Assembly: GCF_903946935.1 (NCBI RefSeq)
Contig: NZ_CAJAXH010000200.1
Location: forward strand, 1-38,542
DNA length: 38,542 bases
Direction of reading: 5' to 3'
Source of the DNA: an uncultured Thiodictyon sp.
GTDB taxonomy: Bacteria > Pseudomonadota > Gammaproteobacteria > Chromatiales > Chromatiaceae
Positions 31,991 to 38,542 of this stretch are shown here, one piece after another; position 1 is the stretch's first letter; each line of letters begins with the position of its first letter. The translations under genes were made by a program, and so were the position numbers. The notes under the pieces were generated by a model. The model was given only the letters and a program-made list of their open reading frames with translations, was not told the DNA's origin and searched no databases.

Positions 31991-32681
31991 ATGGACGATC
32001 GTCCTTGAACATCCGCCAGCCGCTCACCATGGTGCTGATCAGGCTCTGACGGGAGAGGATGTCCTCGCGGATGGCGGTATAGACATGCAGCATGACGAAG
32101 ATCCCGATGATCCACATGCCCCAGTGGTGCCACATGCGCACGTCCTGGCTCTGACCGACCCAGGGGATGACCCAGCCGAACCACCGATCCGACAAACTCC
32201 CAAGGCCCGCGCCTTCCGAGTAGAGCGCAAAGCCGGTGAAGATCATCACGATGCCGCCGACGGTGATGATGACCACCATGAACAGATGGGCCAGCGGGTT
32301 GTGACCGATGTACTTGCGCGGTTCTTTTTCCAGAAAGGCATACCAACGCAACTCGTGCCAGAGCTCGCTCCAGAAGCGGCGGCGCCAGAACGGTAAGGCA
32401 AAAAGCTGGCGGGACCAGCGGTTACCGACCAGCGCCCAATAGAGTCGGAAGACGAAGCCGATGGCAAAGACATAGGCGGCGGCAAAGTGGGCAAAACGGA
32501 TATAGCCCATCAGAAAATGATCGCTGGCCTCCCCGGATAGGGTCGGCAGCGGGCTGCCGATCAGATATCCGGTAATGACCAGGAGCGTGAGCGACAGGGC
32601 ATTGATCCAGTGCCAGGCCCGCAGCGGGGCCTGGTAGACATAGACCGCGGTGCGTTTGACGGTAGGGACGGCGGTGCTCAT
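31989..32681 (-). CDS. hupC: Ni/Fe-hydrogenase b-type cytochrome subunit HupC
   Basis: The 230-residue membrane protein anchors HupSL and passes electrons to quinone. It has four helices: ALSLTLLVITGYLIGSPLP, IRFAHFAAAYVFAIGFVFRL, LFMVVIITVGGIVMIFTGFA and WGMWIIGIFVMLHVYTAI. Histidines typical of the b-haem ligands are present (H24 in RAWHWINAL, H65 in RFAHF, and HHWGMW/MLHVY in the last helix). Length matches HyaC/HupC. It begins 285 bp after hupL, a long gap for this operon, and that gap holds an inverted repeat. A GGAG lies about 12 bases before the ATG. The presence of this subunit confirms a quinone-linked uptake enzyme rather than a soluble one. Confidence 0.93.
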   Translation of the reverse strand: MSTAVPTVKRTAVYVYQAPLRAWHWINALSLTLLVITGYLIGSPLPTLSGEASDHFLMGYIRFAHFAAAYVFAIGFVFRLYWALVGNRWSRQLFALPFWRRRFWSELWHELRWYAFLEKEPRKYIGHNPLAHLFMVVIITVGGIVMIFTGFALYSEGAGLGSLSDRWFGWVIPWVGQSQDVRMWHHWGMWIIGIFVMLHVYTAIREDILSRQSLISTMVSGWRMFKDDRP

Positions 32682-32718
32682 GGTTGCAGATCTCCGCGAC
32701 TAAAAATAAAGAACGGAC

Positions 32719-32931
32719 GTCCGCAAATGAACGCAAATGAACGCAAATAGAAGAAAAGGTTCAAGGGTACAGCGATAGCGACGCGACACACATTAGCCCT
32801 TGACTCTTCAACCTGTCGTCATGTTCTTTGCGCTCATTTGCTGAACGGCAGTTTCTGGTGTGAGCGATTACCTTTGGGTCGACCGCGAATAGCCAAGAAT
32901 GATTTGCGTTCATTCGCGTTCATTTGCGGAC
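32719..32931. repeat. Inverted repeat in the hupL-hupC gap
   Basis: The left arm GTCCGCAAATGAACGCAAATGAACGC (32,719-32,750) and right arm ending GTTCATTTGCGGAC (32,902-32,931) are near-perfect reverse complements. Each arm is a tandem of about 10-bp units (AAATGAACGC). About 150 bp of unique DNA separates them. It almost fills the 285-bp gap between hupL and hupC, where no gene is visible, and related words occur at 24,319-24,440. Confidence 0.85.
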
Positions 32932-32966
32932 AATCTTCTCTTGTCCGCCCGGGCTCGGAATCTTGG

Positions 32967-34753
<1,787 letters not shown>

Positions 34754-34757
<4 letters not shown>

Positions 34758-35896
34758 GAGCGCTCACCTGTCTGCTGCTTGGCCGGATCGTCGGCACCTG
34801 GATTCCCACCGGGGGTGCGGTCGCCGAAGTCGCCCGGCTGGCGCACCCGCTGGATCGTCGATGCCACCGCGTGGACGGCCACCGCCGCGCCGACGGTCCC
34901 GGCCGCGGCCAGGCCCACCCGATCGGCGTTGAGTTCGACCCCGAACACCCTGGTGTCGGTCACATGGTCATAGAAACTGCCCTTGTCCCAGAAGCCGTCC
35001 TCCGAGCAACCGATACACCCGTGCCCGGATTGGATGGGGAAGGAGACCCCGCTGTTCCACCGCACGGTGGAGCAGGCGTTGTAGGTGGTCGGCCCCTTGC
35101 AGCCCATCTTGTAGAGACAGTAGCCGCGCCGCGCCCCCTCGTCGTCCCACGACTCGACGAACTGACCGGCGTCGAAGTGGGGTCGGCGATAACACTTGTC
35201 GTGGATGCGCTGGCCGTAGAACATCTTGGGTCGGCCCTGGCGGTCCAGTTCGGGGATGCGCTCGAAGGTCAGCATATAGGTCACGACCGCGGTCATCACC
35301 TCCGCAATCGGCGGGCAGCCCGGGACCTTGATGATGGGCTTGTCATGGATGACCTTGTGGATCGGGACCGCCTGGGTCGGGTTGGGGTGGGCGGCCTGGA
35401 CACAGCCCCAGGAGGCGCAGGAGCCCCAGGAGATGATCGCCTTGCAGTCCGCCGCGGCCTCCTTGAGCTGTTCCAGGAAGGGCCGTCCGGCGATGAAGCA
35501 GGACATGCCGTCCTGGTTGAGCGGCGCGTTGCCCTCCACCGCCAGGATGTAGTTCCCTTTATATTTTTTGCGGATCTCGGCCACGATGGCCTCGGCCTGA
35601 TGCCCGGAGGCGGCCATGATGGTGTCGTCGTAGTCCAGCGAGATCATGGACAGCACTACGTCCTTGACCAGGGGGTGGGCCGAGCGGATGAAGGACTCCG
35701 AGCAACAGGTACACTCCAGCCCATGCAGCCACAGCACCGGGATACGCGGTTTGGTCTCCATGGCGGCTGCCAACTGCGCGCTGTAAGCCGGCCCCAGCCC
35801 CAGGGCCGTGGCGGTCAGGCTACAGAATTTAAGGAAGCTGCGGCGGGTAATCCCCTGGCGCCGCATGACCTCATAGAAGGTCTCGGTGGTCGGCAT
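34754..35896 (-). CDS. hupS: Uptake [NiFe]-hydrogenase small subunit HupS, oxygen-tolerant type
   Basis: The 380-residue FeS subunit starts with a Tat signal ([10 protein letters not shown], then a hydrophobic stretch to about residue 46). Proximal cluster cysteines are C62, C64, C65 ([11 protein letters not shown]), C160 and C165 ([11 protein letters not shown]) and C194 (VPGCPPI): six rather than four, the pattern of oxygen-tolerant group 1d enzymes such as E. coli HyaA. Medial and distal cluster residues are in [25 protein letters not shown] and GHGCIGC. A C-terminal membrane helix ([18 protein letters not shown]) anchors it near HupC. The ATG at 35,896 has GGGGAGAG upstream; the frame extends to 35,959 without leader features. 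It is the first gene of the operon, behind a sigma-54 promoter candidate. Confidence 0.95.
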
Positions 35897-35959
35897 CGTC
35901 TCTCCCCTCGGCTGGGCGACCGCGCAAGGGGTCGCGTGTGTCGTATCTGGGGGACACAC

Positions 35960-35975
35960 AGCAAATGGCGGGCCA
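35960..35975 (-). promoter_or_regulatory. Sigma-54 (RpoN) promoter candidate for hupSL
   Basis: Read on the minus strand the site is TGGCCCGCCATTTGCT, which matches the RpoN consensus TGGCACGNNNNTTGCW at 11 of 12 fixed positions with the correct 10-bp spacing between the -24 GG and -12 GC. Transcription would start near 35,949, about 53 nt before the hupS ATG. The NtrC-type activator HupR encoded at 24,552-26,009 carries the GAFTGA motif needed to use it. Confidence 0.75.
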
Positions 35976-36363
35976 ACGAAGGATTGCGATATGTCAATCG
36001 GTTATGTTCGCGCCCCTGACCTGGGCGGGGCGGCGGTGCAAAGCACGCTGCCGGTCTTGGCGCGGTCGCTGACAAGGATCTTTACTGTTTAGAAAGTGCG
36101 GGTAGCGCGCGAAGGCGCGAAGAACGCGAAGGTTTTTTATGGTATTCGCGGTGTTTGCAGGTTGATCTGGCGGGTGCGCGAGCGACTGCACGGTCAGCGA
36201 CGGCTTGCTTCGCGGTTTCGTGCCGGTCGCGGGGCGCGTGTCCGGCGCGCGGTCCAGGCCGCAACAGTGGCCTACCGCCGCACCTACCAGACGGGGTATC
36301 CGGCGCCGGGTGTGTCAAAAACACAACGATCGTCTTCGGTGTCTCTTTTTTTTCTCGGCACTG

Positions 36364-36392
36364 TTGCAAAGCGCGCTGGCGTCGTCTATAGT
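36364..36392 (+). promoter_or_regulatory. Sigma-70 promoter of the porin gene
   Basis: TTGCAA (36,364-36,369) and TATAGT (36,387-36,392) are separated by exactly 17 bp. Both boxes match consensus at four or five of six positions. The expected start near 36,399 leaves a leader of about 60 nt with a GCGGAG ribosome site before the ATG at 36,461. A strong constitutive promoter suits an abundant outer-membrane protein. Confidence 0.7.
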
Positions 36393-36460
36393 TTGCCCTG
36401 CTACGCGAAATTGCGTTAGGTTTTGTAGTCCTTGTTGCTGAATCCACAACAGCGGAGATC

Positions 36461-38353
36461 ATGATGAACAAAAAGCTTCTTACCCTGGCGGTCGCCACCG
36501 CCCTGACCGTCCCGGCCTTCACCGCGTCCGCCGAAGCCATCCTCTACGGCAAGGTCAACGTCTCAATCGATTACATCAATGTCAGCCAGAATGCGACCTA
36601 TTTCCGTCCTGGAAATACGGTTGGTCCGCAGTTCAACGCGGCTCCCTTCTTCTACGGGAGCGGCCAGGTGACTGCGCCTAACGCGCTTGCGCTGGCGAAC
36701 CAGCAAACAGCCCTGTCGAATGCGCTCGGGGCGGTACCTGGTGGTGCCACCTACATTCCAGGCGGGGCGGGCGGCACCATTCCGGGTTATTTCTACCCGA
36801 CGAACGCAGCACTGGGCTGGTCAGTCGCCGCGCAAAACGTTTTGACTACGCAGTATCAGTCCACTTATAACGCCTATTACAATCAAGCGATGGCGAACGG
36901 TCAGGGGGCGGTGGCTGCCACTACCCTGGCCACGGGCGCCGCTGCCGCATATCTTGGCCCCAACCAGCTTGCCCCTGGTGTGGCGCCTACCGCGACCCAA
37001 CAGGCGAACTGGGCCGCTGCAAATAAGGCCGGGTGGCAAACTGCCGTTGGTGGCGGTGGCGGCGCCATGGCGTTGAACACCTATGTTCAAGGCCAGGTGA
37101 ACGCGCTCAATAACGCACTGAAGGCCGGCACGCTCACTGCCGCAGACGCCGCGGCGGCGAACTCTCAAATCATGATGTTGGTCGGGCAGAACCGCTCCAG
37201 CGGTTTGGCCGGGATCGCCCTGCAAGCGATGGCCCTCAACAACACCCGGGCTGGCCAAAGTTTCAATGGCTGGGGCATGGATACGGCCAACGCGGTCAAC
37301 GGTCCCGCCTCCCGTGTCGGTGTCAAGGGTTCCGAGGACCTGGGCAACGGTCTGAAGGCGATCTACCAGATCGAGATCGGTGTGGACCTCACCAATGCCA
37401 ACCGTGACTACAATCTCACGAACGGCAATCGCGGGACCACGGCCGGTGCCGCTGCCAACATCAACGGCGCCACCAGCACGTCCGCCGCTGGCTTCTCCTT
37501 CCGCAATACCTTCGTCGGTTTGGCGGGTGACTGGGGTACCTTCCTGGTGGGGCGTCATGATACCCCGATGAAGCTCTCCACGGCCCGGTTGGACCTGTTC
37601 GCCGATACCTTGGCGGACATGAACACCACCATCGGCTTCCAGGACCTGCGCGCTGACAATACGGTCGCCTACATCAGCCCGAACTTCAGCGGCTTCCAAT
37701 TGGCGATGGCGATGGTCCCGCAGAATGCCTCCACGCCCATTCTGCTCAACGGGATGCCCGACAACAGGGCAAATAATTTAGCCGGCGCCTACTCGTTGGC
37801 AGCGACCTACAAGAATGGCCCCTTCTATGGATCGGTGGCCTACGAGTTGCTGGGGAGATCCAACTTCGCGGCTGACAACCCGTACTACCAGTTTGTCTTC
37901 CAGAACCGGACGGCCAAGGATGACAGCAAGGTGCGGCTTGGCGCGGGTCTCTTGGACTGGAACGGGTTTACCCTGACCGGTATCTACGAGGCGCGCAATA
38001 ACATCAATGGCGCCCCCAACAAGTCGAACGCCAACTACTTGCAGTTCCAGGCCGGTTATGCCTTTGGCAACAACATGGTCAAGGCCATGTGGGGTACTGC
38101 GCAGTTGCAACAGTGTGCCGATCCGAATGCGGTCGGTTTCCGCTTCACCTGCCAGGCGGGCAACGTGGGGCAGTACCTTGCCGGCACCGGCAGCCCGCTG
38201 TACAACAACAAGCAGAAGACCGCTTGGGCGATTGGGTATGACTACAACTTCAGCAAGCGTACCCAGGCCTATGCCCTCTACACCGCGTTGGACGACAAGA
38301 TTGCCAAGGCGGGCTGGAGCGGCTTCTCGATCGGCATGATGCACAGCTTCTAA
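36461..38353 (+). CDS. Outer-membrane porin with a very large insertion after strand 1
   Basis: The 630-residue protein has a signal peptide (MNKKLLTLAVATALTVPAFT, cut near AEA-ILYGK) and is a Gram-negative general porin. Strand 1 is ILYGKVNVSIDYIN; the usual next block SRVGVKGSEDLGNGLKAIYQ appears only at about residue 283. Later blocks are normal: TFVGLAGDWGTFLVGRHDTP, DNTVAYISPNFSGFQLAMAM and the end GWSGFSIGMMHSF with terminal Phe for the BAM complex. Relatives are about 380-400 residues, so about 240 residues rich in Ala, Gln, Asn and Gly are extra, for example YQSTYNAYYNQAMANGQGAV and NALNNALKAGTLTAADAAAA. By topology they should form or replace the first extracellular loop. Frame and codon use are kept, so this is not an assembly join. 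Confidence 0.9.
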   Translation: MMNKKLLTLAVATALTVPAFTASAEAILYGKVNVSIDYINVSQNATYFRPGNTVGPQFNAAPFFYGSGQVTAPNALALANQQTALSNALGAVPGGATYIPGGAGGTIPGYFYPTNAALGWSVAAQNVLTTQYQSTYNAYYNQAMANGQGAVAATTLATGAAAAYLGPNQLAPGVAPTATQQANWAAANKAGWQTAVGGGGGAMALNTYVQGQVNALNNALKAGTLTAADAAAANSQIMMLVGQNRSSGLAGIALQAMALNNTRAGQSFNGWGMDTANAVNGPASRVGVKGSEDLGNGLKAIYQIEIGVDLTNANRDYNLTNGNRGTTAGAAANINGATSTSAAGFSFRNTFVGLAGDWGTFLVGRHDTPMKLSTARLDLFADTLADMNTTIGFQDLRADNTVAYISPNFSGFQLAMAMVPQNASTPILLNGMPDNRANNLAGAYSLAATYKNGPFYGSVAYELLGRSNFAADNPYYQFVFQNRTAKDDSKVRLGAGLLDWNGFTLTGIYEARNNINGAPNKSNANYLQFQAGYAFGNNMVKAMWGTAQLQQCADPNAVGFRFTCQAGNVGQYLAGTGSPLYNNKQKTAWAIGYDYNFSKRTQAYALYTALDDKIAKAGWSGFSIGMMHSF

Positions 38354-38362
38354 TGGACTAGC

Positions 38363-38382
38363 AGCGCGCCTTCGGGCGCGCT
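38363..38382 (+). terminator. Stem-loop terminator after the porin gene
   Basis: AGCGCGCC and GGCGCGCT form an 8-bp GC stem closed by a stable TTCG tetraloop, 9 bp after the porin stop. A clean T-run is missing (TGGAAGCATTAAAA follows), so termination may be partial. Confidence 0.65.
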
Positions 38383-38400
38383 TGGAAGCATTAAAAAACG

Positions 38401-38542
38401 GTGCCAGTGCGGCTTGGCAATGTCGCGTAGTCTAGTGGGTGCAAATCCCACCTGGGTAATCGTGAGCCGCGAGCCCAGTATCGAGCCTTGCGGCGCGAAC
38501 GGTAACGGACGCGTCGATGCGTAGGCACGAAAGCAGGCGAGG
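38401..38542 (+). mobile_element. 5' end of a probable group II intron (cut by window edge)
   Basis: The sequence starts around GTGCCAGTGCGGC, compatible with a GUGYG-type 5' splice end. It then shows blocks I associate with domain I of bacterial group II introns: GTGGGTGCAAATCCCACCTG, GAGCCGCGAGCCCAGTATCG, GCGAACGGTAACGGACGCG and GCGTAGGCACGAAAGCAGGC. No reading frame is expected here; a reverse transcriptase/maturase gene should follow beyond 38,542 if the element is complete. It sits about 20 bp after the porin terminator hairpin. The exact boundary and class are uncertain. Confidence 0.6.

Larger units (their letters stand above)
35897..36460. other. Intergenic control region between hupS and the porin gene
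   Basis: These 564 bp separate divergent genes and contain no convincing coding sequence. Seen here are the sigma-54 promoter candidate for hupS (35,960-35,975), a single-arm GCGCGAAGGCGCGAAG repeat at 36,105-36,132 followed by a T-run, and the porin promoter near 36,364. The middle (36,140-36,340) is GC-rich with open but unsupported frames. HupR and other regulator sites would be expected between 36,000 and 36,200. Confidence 0.6.

Noticed and set aside
36038-36054. Second sigma-54-like site upstream of hupS
   Set aside because: On the minus strand it reads CCGGCAGCGTGCTTTGCA, but the GG and GC are 11 bp apart instead of 10, and the site at 35,960 is far better.

Overview
The window looks like chromosomal DNA of a GC-rich gammaproteobacterium, most likely a purple sulfur bacterium (Chromatiaceae) or close relative. 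This is inference from three things: an uptake [NiFe]-hydrogenase operon with a NtrC-type HupR/HoxA regulator, a Chromatiales-style porin, and an accessory region full of palindromic repeats, toxin-antitoxin genes and decaying mobile genes. No rRNA, tRNA or CRISPR array was seen.

Layout. (1) 1-3,770: a nested inverted repeat, a solitary ribbon-helix-helix antitoxin, an exported arylsulfatase, and a CPA2 antiporter gene cut short at a copy of a dispersed repeat. (2) 3,979-7,197: a large membrane-anchored patatin-like lipase on the minus strand. (3) 7,781-17,916: an orphan type VI secretion (T6SS) island on the plus strand, in order VgrG, DUF4123 adaptor, DUF4280 PAAR-like tip, unknown protein, HEVGH zinc-metalloprotease candidate effector, unknown protein, TPR-methyltransferase, exported vWA protein and an ABC ATPase. 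There are no structural T6SS genes. A small acidic protein follows. (4) 18,446-24,450: an accessory zone with a doubly frameshifted DUF2283-like gene, an HTH/DUF6516 toxin-antitoxin pair, a 1,182-residue VirD4/TraG-type ATPase standing alone, a frameshifted REP-associated transposase, and a Phd antitoxin next to a 35-residue toxin remnant. (5) 24,552-35,896, all minus strand: hupS-hupL-hupC-hupD-hupF-hupH, then a MgtC/DUF4010 membrane protein, an ATP-grasp ligase coupled to an N-formylglutamate-amidohydrolase-family enzyme, and the hydrogenase regulator hupR. (6) 36,461-38,542: a porin with a very large insertion after its first strand, a terminator, and the start of a probable group II intron running off the window.

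How the parts work together. HupS has the six-cysteine arrangement of the oxygen-tolerant proximal [4Fe-3S] cluster. HupL carries the NiFe ligand motifs and a cleavable tail, HupC passes electrons to quinone, HupD trims HupL, and HupF and HupH are maturation factors. A near-consensus sigma-54 promoter lies about 50 nt upstream of hupS and fits control by the sigma-54 activator HupR at the far end of the cluster. Nearly every gap in the hydrogenase operon holds a palindromic repeat. In the T6SS island the DUF4123 and PAAR-like genes probably load the metalloprotease onto VgrG.

The best candidates for something undescribed are the stand-alone VirD4-like ATPase (no membrane anchor, a roughly 215-residue Ser/Thr/Gly repeat linker, and a C-terminal domain of different base composition), the metalloprotease module with its two unknown neighbours, the ATP-grasp/FGase pair inside the hydrogenase region, and the porin with its roughly 240-residue insertion.
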